Below, one piece after another: positions 8,043 to 15,384 of a stretch of 64,000 nt of DNA (positions are counted from its first letter, which is position 1; every line of letters begins with the position of its first letter). Both the position numbers and the translations under genes were made by a program. The notes beneath the pieces were generated by a model. That model did no database searches, was not told where the DNA came from, and saw only the letters and a program-made list of their open reading frames with translations. This DNA is from Jiangella asiatica (GTDB taxonomy: Bacteria > Actinomycetota > Actinomycetes > Jiangellales > Jiangellaceae): the NCBI RefSeq assembly GCF_004349065.1, contig NZ_SMKZ01000007.1:101184-165183 (forward strand), given 5' to 3'.

Positions 8043-9085
8043 CACCTACCGTGGAGGATCTCATCGAGGCGGTCGTCGCGGTCGACGCCGGTGCGGCCGA
8101 CACCGCCCGGAAACGGCACGCCATCCTGGCCAAGCCGCCGGGCAGCCTCGGGCGGTTGGAGGACCTCGGGGTCCAGCTGGCGGCCATCGCCGGCGCCTGC
8201 CCGCCGCCGGTGCCGTCGGCACCGGTGGTCGTGGTGGCCGCCGCGGACCACGGCGTGCACGCGCAGGGGGTCTCGGACTGGCCGCAGGCGGTCACCACCG
8301 CCATGGTCTCGGCCATCGCCGCCGGCCGGGCGGCCGTCAACGCGATCGCCGGCGCGGTCGGCGCCCGGGTCGTCGCTGTCGACGTAGGCACGCTCACCAC
8401 CAGCGCCCTGCCCGACGGCGTCCGCGACGAGCGGGTGCGGGCGGGCAGCGCGGACCTGGCCGTCGAACCGGCGATGAGCCTCGACGAGTGCCGGGCCGCC
8501 GTCGCCGCAGGCGCGCGGGTGGCCGCAGCACTGGTGGACGGGGGTGCGGACCTGCTGGTGACCGGCGAGGTCGGCATCGCGAACACGACGGCGTCGGCGT
8601 GCCTGCTGGCTGCCTTCACCGGCGCCGACCCGGCCGGCGTGACCGGAAAGGGTGCCAACCTCGACCACAGCCGGACCGCGCACAAGGTCGACGTCGTGCG
8701 CACCGGGCTGGCCCGGCACGGAGCTGACCGCGACCCGCTCGGCACGCTGGCGTCACTGGGTGGACTTGAGCACGCGGCTCTGGTCGGCGTGATGCTGGCC
8801 GGTGCGGCCGCGCGCGTCCCCGTCGTCGTCGACGGAGTAGTGACTTGCGCCGCGGCGCTCGCTGCGGTCGCGCTGTGCCCCGAGCTGGCCGGCTACCTGA
8901 TCCCGGGGCACGAATCGGCCGAGCCGGGCGGGCGAACACTGCCCGACCGGCTCAATGAGATGGCCCTGCTGGACCTGCGGCTGCGGCTCGGCGAAGGAAC
9001 CGGTGCGCTGCTTGCGGTGCCTCTGGTGCGGGCCGCGGCCAGGGTCCTCGGTGAGATGGCGACGTTGGACGAGGTGACCGGTTAG
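8039..9085 (+). CDS. cobT: Nicotinate-nucleotide--dimethylbenzimidazole phosphoribosyltransferase
   Basis: Makes alpha-ribazole phosphate, the lower-ligand precursor, from nicotinate mononucleotide and dimethylbenzimidazole. The 348-residue protein has the early KPPGSLGRLE motif, the VVVVAAADHGVHAQGVS segment, GEVGIANTT and GKGANLDHS, all CobT hallmarks. A glutamate near the C terminus in the LRLGEGTGA context fits the catalytic region. The ATG overlaps the stop of the fused cobU-cobC gene in ATGA, and it is the last gene of the operon. It converges with the following gene, with only one base between stop codons. Confidence 0.95.
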   Translation: MTPTVEDLIEAVVAVDAGAADTARKRHAILAKPPGSLGRLEDLGVQLAAIAGACPPPVPSAPVVVVAAADHGVHAQGVSDWPQAVTTAMVSAIAAGRAAVNAIAGAVGARVVAVDVGTLTTSALPDGVRDERVRAGSADLAVEPAMSLDECRAAVAAGARVAAALVDGGADLLVTGEVGIANTTASACLLAAFTGADPAGVTGKGANLDHSRTAHKVDVVRTGLARHGADRDPLGTLASLGGLEHAALVGVMLAGAAARVPVVVDGVVTCAAALAAVALCPELAGYLIPGHESAEPGGRTLPDRLNEMALLDLRLRLGEGTGALLAVPLVRAAARVLGEMATLDEVTG

Positions 9086-9086
9086 G

Positions 9087-9815
9087 TCAGCTCTGTCCTC
9101 CGTCCAGCGTGCCCTGGCTGGACGCGCCCGCGGCGGCCTTCTTCGCCGGTGCCTTCTTGGCAGCGGACTTCTTGGCCGGAGTTTTCTTCGCCGGTGTCTT
9201 CTTGGCGGGTCCGGCGTCGGCCGTCTCGTCCGTGGCCTCATTGTCGGCGGCCTGCTCGGACTCCTTGTCCGCCTGCTCCGCATCCGGAGCCGGTGCCGGT
9301 GCCCACGGGCCGGTGGACGGGTCGTAGGTGGTCCACTGGTCGGACTGGCTCTTCCGCCGGACGACCGCGGCCAAGGCCGCGCCGGCCGCGGCGAACGCGC
9401 CGAGCACCGTCACCGCCCTGCGGCGCCGCTTCTTCTTGCGCTCCTTCTCGGCCTTCTCGGCCAGCGCGGCGGTCCGGTCCGACAGCTCGTGGGCGCGCTC
9501 GGAGAACTTGTCGGCGGCCGTCGCCAGCGAGTCGGCGAACCGGGGCACGACGTCGTGCATCAGGGTCTCGCGTGCCTGCGAGGCGGCGGGGCCGACCTTC
9601 TCCTTCGCCGCCTGGACCTTCGGACCCATCCGGTCGACCGCGGTGTCGACCACCGGGGTGATGCGTTCGCGGGCGGAGTCAACCACGGGCGCCGCGGCAT
9701 CGCGCGCGCGCCGGCCGGCGTCGCGAGCGGCCTTCCGGGCCTGCTCGGCAGCCTCCTGCGTGCGCACCTTGGCGTCGCCGGTTCGGCTCTTCCGCCGGTT
9801 GAATAGCCTGCTCAC
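9087..9815 (-). CDS. DUF5324-like histone-tailed membrane protein
   Basis: A 242-residue protein of unknown function. Residues 15-125 are amphipathic, Ala/Lys/Arg-rich helix with heptad-like spacing. A basic run KKKRRRR precedes one membrane helix at about 134-152. The C terminus has tandem AKKTP/AKKAP repeats like the tail of histone H1. Genes of this kind (DUF5324 in streptomycetes, from memory) sit beside the cyclophilin gene in actinomycetes, as here. The basic tail could bind DNA or polyanionic wall polymer; which side of the membrane it occupies is not clear. It starts at ATG with AGGGAGG just upstream. Confidence 0.6.
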   Translation of the reverse strand: MSRLFNRRKSRTGDAKVRTQEAAEQARKAARDAGRRARDAAAPVVDSARERITPVVDTAVDRMGPKVQAAKEKVGPAASQARETLMHDVVPRFADSLATAADKFSERAHELSDRTAALAEKAEKERKKKRRRRAVTVLGAFAAAGAALAAVVRRKSQSDQWTTYDPSTGPWAPAPAPDAEQADKESEQAADNEATDETADAGPAKKTPAKKTPAKKSAAKKAPAKKAAAGASSQGTLDGGQS

Positions 9816-9960
9816 GTTGGGCCTCCCTTATCGGATCGCTGCAGGGCCCTTACCCCGTTGTGTTCTCTCCGATCTTGCCTTGTACCGACCGTATGCCCGC
9901 TCACGCCACGGCGTGGGAGGATGGAACAAAATCGAGAACAACAACGTGAAGGGCATACCC

Positions 9961-10485
9961 GTGGCCGACGAGCTTCATGCCACCCTGCACACCAACCAGG
10001 GCGACATCACCCTGGTCCTGCTTCCCCATCATGCTCCCAAGACGGTGCGGAACTTCGTCGAGCTGGCCAAGGGCGAGCGCGAATGGGTCAACCCCGAGAC
10101 CGGCGAGAAGAGCACCGACAAGCTGTACGACGGCACCGTCTTCCACCGCATCATCTCCGGCTTCATGATCCAGGGCGGCGACCCGCTGGGCGACGGACGC
10201 GGCGGCCCTGGCTACGACTTCGCCGACGAGTTCCACCCCGAGCTCGCCTTCAACAAGCCGTACCTGCTGGCCATGGCCAACGCCGGGCCCAACACCAACG
10301 GCTCGCAGTTCTTCATCACCGTCGGCCCGCAGCCGCACCTCAACCGCCGCCACACCATCTTCGGTGAGGTGGCCGACGAGGGCAGCCGCAAGGTCGTCGA
10401 CGCGATCGCCAACCTGCCCACCGACCGCACTGACCGGCCGCTGGAGCCCGTCGTCGTCGAGTCGGTCAGCATCAGCGGCAGCTGA
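9961..10485 (+). CDS. ppiA: Peptidyl-prolyl cis-trans isomerase, cyclophilin type
   Basis: Cytoplasmic prolyl isomerase of 174 residues. It has the cyclophilin core: FHRIISGFMIQGGDPLGDG with the catalytic Arg, NTNGSQFFIT, and HTIFGEV. The N terminus ATLHTNQGDITLVLLP is the usual first strand. GTG at 9961 is chosen because it gives the family N terminus and has GAAGGG upstream; in-frame GTG at 9946 is possible. It is divergent from the preceding gene and 12 bases ahead of the rhomboid gene. This pairing is conserved in actinomycetes near the origin. Confidence 0.95.
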   Translation: MADELHATLHTNQGDITLVLLPHHAPKTVRNFVELAKGEREWVNPETGEKSTDKLYDGTVFHRIISGFMIQGGDPLGDGRGGPGYDFADEFHPELAFNKPYLLAMANAGPNTNGSQFFITVGPQPHLNRRHTIFGEVADEGSRKVVDAIANLPTDRTDRPLEPVVVESVSISGS

Positions 10486-10497
10486 CCGGATCACCGC

Positions 10498-11415
10498 ATG
10501 ACCGGATCCGCCGACAGCACCGGCGGGCCGCCACCCGGCGGCTCCGCCGTGCCGACCTGTTATCGGCACCCCGACCGCGAGACCTACATCCGCTGCTCGC
10601 GGTGTGAGCGGCCCATCTGCCCTGACTGCATGACAGCCGCCCCGGTGGGGTTCCAGTGCCCGCAGTGCGTGGCCGAGGGCAACAAGGGCGTCCGGCAGGC
10701 GCGAACCGTGCTGGGCGGCACGATTCGAGAGACCAACGCCAACACCATCACGCTGTCGCTCCTCGTCATCAACGTGGGCGTGTGGCTGCTGGGCATGGTC
10801 ATGGGCACTTCCGGCACCCTGTACGGCATGTTCGCCCGGGAGTGGAACACCAACGAGCTCGGTGTCCAGCTCGGGCTGGTGCTCGGCAACCCCGACGACG
10901 GCTTCGACCTCGGCGTGGTCGACGGCCAGTGGTACCGCCTGATCACCGCGGCGTTCATGCACGAGAACGCCCTGCACATCGGCATGAACATGCTCGCGCT
11001 CTGGGTGCTGGGCAGCTCGCTGGAGCCGGTGCTGGGACGCTGGCGGTTCATCACGCTGTACCTGCTGTCCGCCCTGGGCGGCACCGCGGCGTCGCTGCTG
11101 GCCACGTCGGAGTACACGCTGTCCTACGGTGCCTCAGGCGCCGTGTTCGGTCTCATGGGCGCACTGTTCGTGATCATGCGCCGGCTGGGCCGTGAGACGG
11201 GGGCCGTCGTCGGCATCCTCGCCTTCAACCTCGTGCTCGGCTTCACGATCCAGGGCATCGACTGGCGCGCCCACCTGGGCGGCCTCGTCATCGGCACCGG
11301 CCTGGCGGCCGTGTTCGCCTACGCACCGCGGCAGCAACGCCTCGCGTGGTCCATCACCGGGTGTGCTCTCGCGGTGATGATCATCGCGACCGTCATCCTG
11401 GTCCGCGTGGGCTGA
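10498..11415 (+). CDS. Rhomboid-family intramembrane serine protease with N-terminal zinc-binding B-box
   Basis: A 305-residue membrane protease. The N terminus carries a B-box-like zinc motif (CYRHPDRETYIRCSRC..CPDC..CPQC). Six or so membrane helices follow. The catalytic serine is 213 in GASGAVFG and the histidine is 259 in the RAHLGG context. HENALHIGMNML is the usual helix 2 motif. It probably cleaves single-pass membrane proteins within the bilayer; its substrate is unknown. It follows ppiA closely, so the two may share a transcript. Confidence 0.9.
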   Translation: MTGSADSTGGPPPGGSAVPTCYRHPDRETYIRCSRCERPICPDCMTAAPVGFQCPQCVAEGNKGVRQARTVLGGTIRETNANTITLSLLVINVGVWLLGMVMGTSGTLYGMFAREWNTNELGVQLGLVLGNPDDGFDLGVVDGQWYRLITAAFMHENALHIGMNMLALWVLGSSLEPVLGRWRFITLYLLSALGGTAASLLATSEYTLSYGASGAVFGLMGALFVIMRRLGRETGAVVGILAFNLVLGFTIQGIDWRAHLGGLVIGTGLAAVFAYAPRQQRLAWSITGCALAVMIIATVILVRVG

Positions 11416-11435
11416 GCCGACGCCGTCGGTCATTC

Positions 11436-11508
11436 GGGCCCATCACCGCGGGTGTGCTTCACCAGGCGTGCATCCACGGTGAAGCACGGGAACCCCCGGT
11501 GATGGGCC
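11436..11508. repeat. Long imperfect palindrome at the rhomboid/crgA convergent junction
   Basis: Arms GGGCCCATCACCG..GGTG..GCTTCACC and GGTGAAGC..GGTGATGGGCC pair over about 25 positions with small bulges around the loop AGGCGTGCATCCAC. It lies between two convergent genes and has no T-run, so it could act as a bidirectional terminator or be a relic repeat. Its sequence is unrelated to the 86-bp element found later in the window. Confidence 0.5.
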
Positions 11509-11516
11509 TGGCCACT

Positions 11517-11590
11517 TTATCCACAGGGGTTATCCCCACTGTTGAAAATTACACGCGTGTAATCACAGGTGTGCAATAAGCTGTGGACAA
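11517..11590. other. Cluster of DnaA-box-like 9-mers with a 16-bp palindrome
   Basis: Within 74 bases there are a perfect TTATCCACA (11517-11525), a near match TTATCCCCA (11530-11538) and, on the other strand, TTGTCCACA (11582-11590), the form preferred in actinomycetes. Between them is the perfect palindrome ATTACACGCGTGTAAT (11548-11563). The stretch is noticeably AT-richer than its surroundings. With three boxes and no dnaA or dnaN beside it, it is unlikely to be oriC itself; it could titrate DnaA or regulate crgA. The palindrome could be a dimeric regulator site. Confidence 0.45.
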
Positions 11591-11613
11591 CGGTGTTTCT
11601 GCAGGTCAGTTGG

Positions 11614-11871
11614 CTACTTCCACCGAGTGGCGGTCATGAAGCCACCGGTGATCAAGCCCATGCCGATCAACAGGTTCCATCCACCGAGGTCCTGGATCAC
11701 CGGGATCTCGTCACCTACGAGGTAGTAGACGACGATCCACACGAGCCCGACAACGAGCAGGGTGACCATGGTGGGGACGACCCACGGACCGGAGACTGTC
11801 GGGTCCTTGACCTCGCGCCGCTCCGGCGGGGTGTAGTCGTCGTCCTTGCGACGGCGGCGAGATATGGGCAC
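11614..11871 (-). CDS. crgA: Cell division protein CrgA
   Basis: An 85-residue division-site membrane protein that in actinomycetes links FtsZ-ring and septal peptidoglycan factors. It has a basic N terminus (MPISRRRRKDD), then two membrane helices at about 31-51 and 65-80, and the family motif GPWVVPTMVTL. GWNLLIGMGLITGGF matches the second helix of the family. Length is normal. It is convergent with the rhomboid gene and divergent from the DUF881 gene; the order is the conserved origin-proximal one. Confidence 0.95.
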   Translation of the reverse strand: MPISRRRRKDDDYTPPERREVKDPTVSGPWVVPTMVTLLVVGLVWIVVYYLVGDEIPVIQDLGGWNLLIGMGLITGGFMTATRWK

Positions 11872-11985
11872 GGGGCTGTCCTCTCCGTCTTGGCTGGTTA
11901 CGGTGGTGCTCGGCTAGCGTAGTCGTCAGCAGGCGAGTCGCCCACATGTGTGGTGCCCGTCGTACCGAGTTCGCGGAGGTGAACC

Positions 11986-12717
11986 ATCAGCCAGCCACCA
12001 GGGAACACCCGGGCGTGGAAGATCCTCGCCCCGGTGGTGCTGGCGTTCTGCGGCCTTCTCCTCGTCATCAGCGCCAGGGCCGCCGACGGCGACGACCTGC
12101 GCGGCAGCGACATCCTGGAGCTGTCCGACCTGGTCCGCGCCGAGGAGCGGCGAGTCCAGGAGCTGGAGGCGCAGGTGGCCGATCTCACCAAAGAGATCGA
12201 GGACTACGCCGCCGACAACAGTGACAGCCAGACCGACGAGGTCAACCGGCAGATCGAGGAGATGATGCCGGAGGCGGGCCTGACCCCCGTCGAAGGCCCG
12301 GCCCTCTCCGTCACGCTGGACGATGCCCCGCTGCCGGCCAACCTCGACGAGGAGTCCGACGACTACAACGTCGAGGACTACCTGGTCCACCAGCAGGACC
12401 TCCAGGGCGTGGTCAACGCGCTGTGGGCCGGCGGCGCCGAGGCGATGACCGTCATGGACCAGCGCATCGTCTCCACCAGCACGATCCGATGCGTCGGGTC
12501 CGTGCTGCTGCTGCACGGCCGCACGTTCTACCCGCCGTACACCATCACCGCGATCGGTGACGCCGACGCCATGCGCGACGCGCTCGGGTCCTCCCCGGCG
12601 GTGCGCGAGTACCGCAGCTGGGCCGACCTGGTCGGACTGCGCTACGACGTCGCCGACGAGGGCACCGTCACGATGCCGGCCTACACCGGCACCATCGGAG
12701 GAGGATCGACGTCGTGA
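11986..12717 (+). CDS. DUF881 family membrane-anchored protein, apparent ATC start
   Basis: A conserved actinobacterial protein of unknown function (243 residues from the proposed start). One N-terminal membrane helix (KILAPVVLAFCGLLLVISA) is followed by a coiled-coil stretch (about residues 40-80) and an extracytoplasmic DUF881 domain with LWAGGAEAMTVMDQRI and the ...IRCVGSVLLLHGRTF-type segment. Reading back in frame, the codon six bases after GGAGG is ATC at 11986, giving an N terminus xSQPPGNTRAW. There is no ATG, GTG or TTG before GTG 12034, which would cut away half of the helix. Its stop overlaps trpG. Confidence 0.75.
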   Translation: MSQPPGNTRAWKILAPVVLAFCGLLLVISARAADGDDLRGSDILELSDLVRAEERRVQELEAQVADLTKEIEDYAADNSDSQTDEVNRQIEEMMPEAGLTPVEGPALSVTLDDAPLPANLDEESDDYNVEDYLVHQQDLQGVVNALWAGGAEAMTVMDQRIVSTSTIRCVGSVLLLHGRTFYPPYTITAIGDADAMRDALGSSPAVREYRSWADLVGLRYDVADEGTVTMPAYTGTIGGGSTS

Positions 12718-13355
12718 GCCCACGCATCCTCGTGGTCGACAACTACGACAGCTTCGTCTTCAACCTGGTCCAGTACCTCGCCCAGCTCGGCGCCGACTGC
12801 GACGTCCGGCGCAACGACGAGATCGGCGACACCTCCGGGTACGACGGCGTCCTGCTCTCCCCCGGCCCGGGGACGCCGGAGAAGGCCGGCGGCTGCGTCG
12901 AGCTCGTCCACGCCCTGGGCGGCAGCGTCCCCGTCTTCGGTGTCTGCCTCGGCCTGCAGGCCATCGGCGTCGCCTACGGCGCAACCGTCGGCCGGGCGCC
13001 GGAGCTCCTGCACGGCAAGACCAGCCAGGTGCATCACGACGGCGCCGGCGTGCTGGCCGGCCTGCCCCGCCCGTTCACGGCCACCCGCTACCACTCCCTG
13101 GCCGTCGAGCCGGCCACCGTCCCGGACGCGCTCGAGGTCACCGCGCGCACCGAGGGCGGCGTCATCATGGCGCTTCGCCACCGCGACCTGCCGGTCGAGG
13201 GCGTCCAGTTCCACCCCGAGTCGGTACTCACCGAGGGCGGGCACCGCATGCTCGCCAACTGGCTGACCACCTGCGGCGACGACGGCGCCGTTGAGCGCTC
13301 CGCCGGGCTCGCCCCGGTGGTGAGCCGCGGCCCGTCGCTGGAGCTGACCGGCTGA
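12714..13355 (+). CDS. trpG: Anthranilate/aminodeoxychorismate synthase glutamine amidotransferase subunit
   Basis: Supplies ammonia from glutamine to a chorismate-using partner (TrpE or PabB). The 213-residue protein has the class I amidotransferase triad: Cys78 in GVCLGLQAIG, His167 and Glu169 in QFHPES. ILVVDNYDSFVFNLVQYL and LLSPGPGTPE are the usual TrpG/PabA motifs. The partner gene is not nearby, which is typical for this origin-proximal copy. About 20 residues trail the domain. GTG start overlaps the DUF881 stop. Confidence 0.92.
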   Translation: MSPRILVVDNYDSFVFNLVQYLAQLGADCDVRRNDEIGDTSGYDGVLLSPGPGTPEKAGGCVELVHALGGSVPVFGVCLGLQAIGVAYGATVGRAPELLHGKTSQVHHDGAGVLAGLPRPFTATRYHSLAVEPATVPDALEVTARTEGGVIMALRHRDLPVEGVQFHPESVLTEGGHRMLANWLTTCGDDGAVERSAGLAPVVSRGPSLELTG

Positions 13356-13366
13356 GCCACCGACGA

Positions 13367-13398
13367 CGCCGGCCCGGGTTCGTCCGAGCCGGCCGGCG
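13367..13398. terminator. Hairpin at the trpG/pknB convergent junction
   Basis: Arms CGCCGGCC (13367-13374) and GGCCGGCG (13391-13398) form an 8-bp GC stem between the converging trpG and pknB stops. No T-run follows on either strand, as is common for actinobacterial terminators. Position and symmetry support a bidirectional terminator. Confidence 0.5.
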
Positions 13399-13415
13399 AA
13401 GGCCCCCGGCTGCCC

Positions 13416-15299
13416 CTACGGGTTGCCGAGGACCCCACCTTCCTCGCCCTGCTCGCCGCTCTCGTTGCCGGTATCGGTGCCCGTATCGGTGCCGGTATCG
13501 GTGCCGGTATCGGTGCCGGTCTCGTCGCCCGTATCGGTGCCGGTCTCGTCGCCGGTGGGCTCGTCGGTGGGCGACTCGGTCTCCGTCTCGGTGGGCTCCT
13601 CGGTCGGCTCGTCCGGCTCCTCGGCGACGTAGATGATGACCGTGTCACCCTCTTCGGCCTCGGTACCTTCCGGGGGGTCCTGGTTGAAGACCACACCGGG
13701 GGGCTGGTCGCCAGTGACCTCGGTGACCACCGACGGCGTCAGTCCGAGCTGCTCGAGCCTCGCTTCGGCCTCGGCCTGGGTGTCGCCGATCAGGTTGGGC
13801 ACCTCGACGGTCTCGGTGCCGCTGGAGTAGACGATGTCGACCGAGGTGTTCGGCGCCACGGGGCTACCACCCTCGGGGTTGGTGCTCAGCACCTCACCCT
13901 CCGGGCGGTCGCTGTTCTGCGCAACCCTGTTGCCCGCACGTAGGCCGGCTTCCTGGATCGCGGTCTCGGCCTCTTCCAAGGGCCGGCCGACGACGGAGGG
14001 CACTTCGACCATCTCCGGCGGCGCGCCGATGACGATGGTGACCGCGGTGCCCTCGTCCAGCTGGGTGGACGGCCGCGGGTCCTGCCGGACGACGGTGCCG
14101 ACCTGGGCTTCGTCGTCGACGGGCTCGGACTCGATGGTCGCCTCGAGGTTCTCCTCGGTGAGCCGGGTCTCGGCCTCCTCCTGCGTCATGCCGACCAGGT
14201 TGGGCACGGTGGCCTGGGCCGTTCCGCCGGAGTTGAAGATCAGGTAGCCGATGAGCCCGGCTATGGCCAGCACGGCGAGTGCGCCGAGCACGACGGCCCA
14301 CCAGCTGAAGCCCCTGCGCTCGTCCTCGTCCTCCTCCGGCTCGTCCGGGTAGGGCGTCTCGTCGTCGAGCGGCATGGCCTCCGTGCCGGCCGCCATCCCC
14401 GCGGGTCCGTGCGCGATGAGCTGGGTGGCCGCGGAGGTGTCGGCGGCGGCGGCGACGGGCAGCCCGGCCGCGGCCCGCTCGAGGTCGGCGCGCATGTCGT
14501 AGGCGCTCTGGTAGCGGTCGAGCCGGTCCTTGGCCAGCGACTTCATGACGATGGCGTCGAGGTCCGGCGGGATCGACGGGTCGAGCGCAGACGGCGGGGT
14601 CGCCGTCTCGCGCACGTGCGACACGGCGACGGAGACCAGGGACTCGCCGATGAACGGTGGCCGGCCGGTGAGCAGCTCGTACAGCACGCAGCCGCTGGCG
14701 TACAGGTCGCTGCGTGCGTCGGCCTGCTCGCCGCGGGCCTGTTCGGGCGAGATGTACTGTGCGGTTCCGACGACGGCGGCGGTCTGGGTGAGCGCCATAC
14801 CGGTGTCGGCGAGTGACCGGGCGATGCCGAAGTCGGTGACCTTGACCTCGCCGGTGCTGGTGATCATGATGTTGCCCGGTTTGATGTCGCGGTGGACGAT
14901 GCCGGCGCGGTGGCTGTACTCGAGCGCGTCCAGGGTGGAGCTGAGAATCTCGATGGACCGCTCCGGCGTGAAGCGGACCCGGTCCTGCAGCATCTCGCGC
15001 AACGTCTGGCCCTCCACGTACTCCATGACGATGTACGGGAGGCGGTGGCCGTCGACGATGTCCTCGCCGGTGTCGTAGACGGCGACGATGTTGCGATGGT
15101 TGAGCGACGCGGCCGATTGCGCCTCGCGGCGGAACCGGGCCTGGAACGTGGCGTCGCTGGCGTGGTCGACCCGCAGCATCTTCAGCGCGACGATGCGGCC
15201 GAGCCGAGAGTCGCGGCCGCGCCGGACCTCGGCCATGCCGCCACGGCCGATGACCTCGCCCAGCTCGTAGCGATCTCCGAGGAGTCGCAACTCGTTCAT
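13416..15299 (-). CDS. pknB: Serine/threonine protein kinase with PASTA domains (PknB)
   Basis: Transmembrane kinase that senses muropeptides or lipid II and controls growth and division. The 627-residue protein has a kinase domain at about 10-275 with Gly-rich loop IGRGGMAEV, ATP lysine 40, HRD at 136-138 and DFG at 156-158. Then come a juxtamembrane linker, a membrane helix at about 330-352 and three PASTA repeats at about 357-555. The tail is a low-complexity Thr/Asp/Gly/Glu stretch built on (TDTG) repeats. Start is ATG at 15299. Only one kinase gene lies in this block; mycobacteria have pknA as well. Confidence 0.95.
   Translation of the reverse strand: MNELRLLGDRYELGEVIGRGGMAEVRRGRDSRLGRIVALKMLRVDHASDATFQARFRREAQSAASLNHRNIVAVYDTGEDIVDGHRLPYIVMEYVEGQTLREMLQDRVRFTPERSIEILSSTLDALEYSHRAGIVHRDIKPGNIMITSTGEVKVTDFGIARSLADTGMALTQTAAVVGTAQYISPEQARGEQADARSDLYASGCVLYELLTGRPPFIGESLVSVAVSHVRETATPPSALDPSIPPDLDAIVMKSLAKDRLDRYQSAYDMRADLERAAAGLPVAAAADTSAATQLIAHGPAGMAAGTEAMPLDDETPYPDEPEEDEDERRGFSWWAVVLGALAVLAIAGLIGYLIFNSGGTAQATVPNLVGMTQEEAETRLTEENLEATIESEPVDDEAQVGTVVRQDPRPSTQLDEGTAVTIVIGAPPEMVEVPSVVGRPLEEAETAIQEAGLRAGNRVAQNSDRPEGEVLSTNPEGGSPVAPNTSVDIVYSSGTETVEVPNLIGDTQAEAEARLEQLGLTPSVVTEVTGDQPPGVVFNQDPPEGTEAEEGDTVIIYVAEEPDEPTEEPTETETESPTDEPTGDETGTDTGDETGTDTGTDTGTDTGTDTGNESGEQGEEGGVLGNP
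13467..13556. repeat. 12-bp tandem repeat in the pknB tail
   Basis: Units close to GGTATCGGTGCC are repeated about seven times with interruptions, encoding the TDTG-rich C-terminal tail of PknB outside the membrane. Copy number in such arrays changes easily, so tail length probably varies between strains. Confidence 0.7.
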
Positions 15300-15384
15300 T
15301 GTGCGGCCCTTTCTCGTCTCAACCCCGCGCAGGCTACCGTCATCGGCATCCTCGGCGCTGCTCCTGACCGAACAGTGAGGATGG

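Noticed and set aside
4752..8045. A 1097-codon open frame on the minus strand across the cobQ-cobU region
   Set aside because: It is the antisense shadow of GC-rich cobalamin genes, with Arg/Pro/His-rich composition and no domain; the plus-strand genes have clear catalytic motifs.
11517..11590. oriC
   Set aside because: Only three DnaA-box-like sites, and neither dnaA nor dnaN is next to it; origins in actinomycetes have many boxes between those genes.
13467..13556. Regulatory repeat between genes
   Set aside because: The repeats lie inside pknB and keep frame, encoding the TDTG tail.
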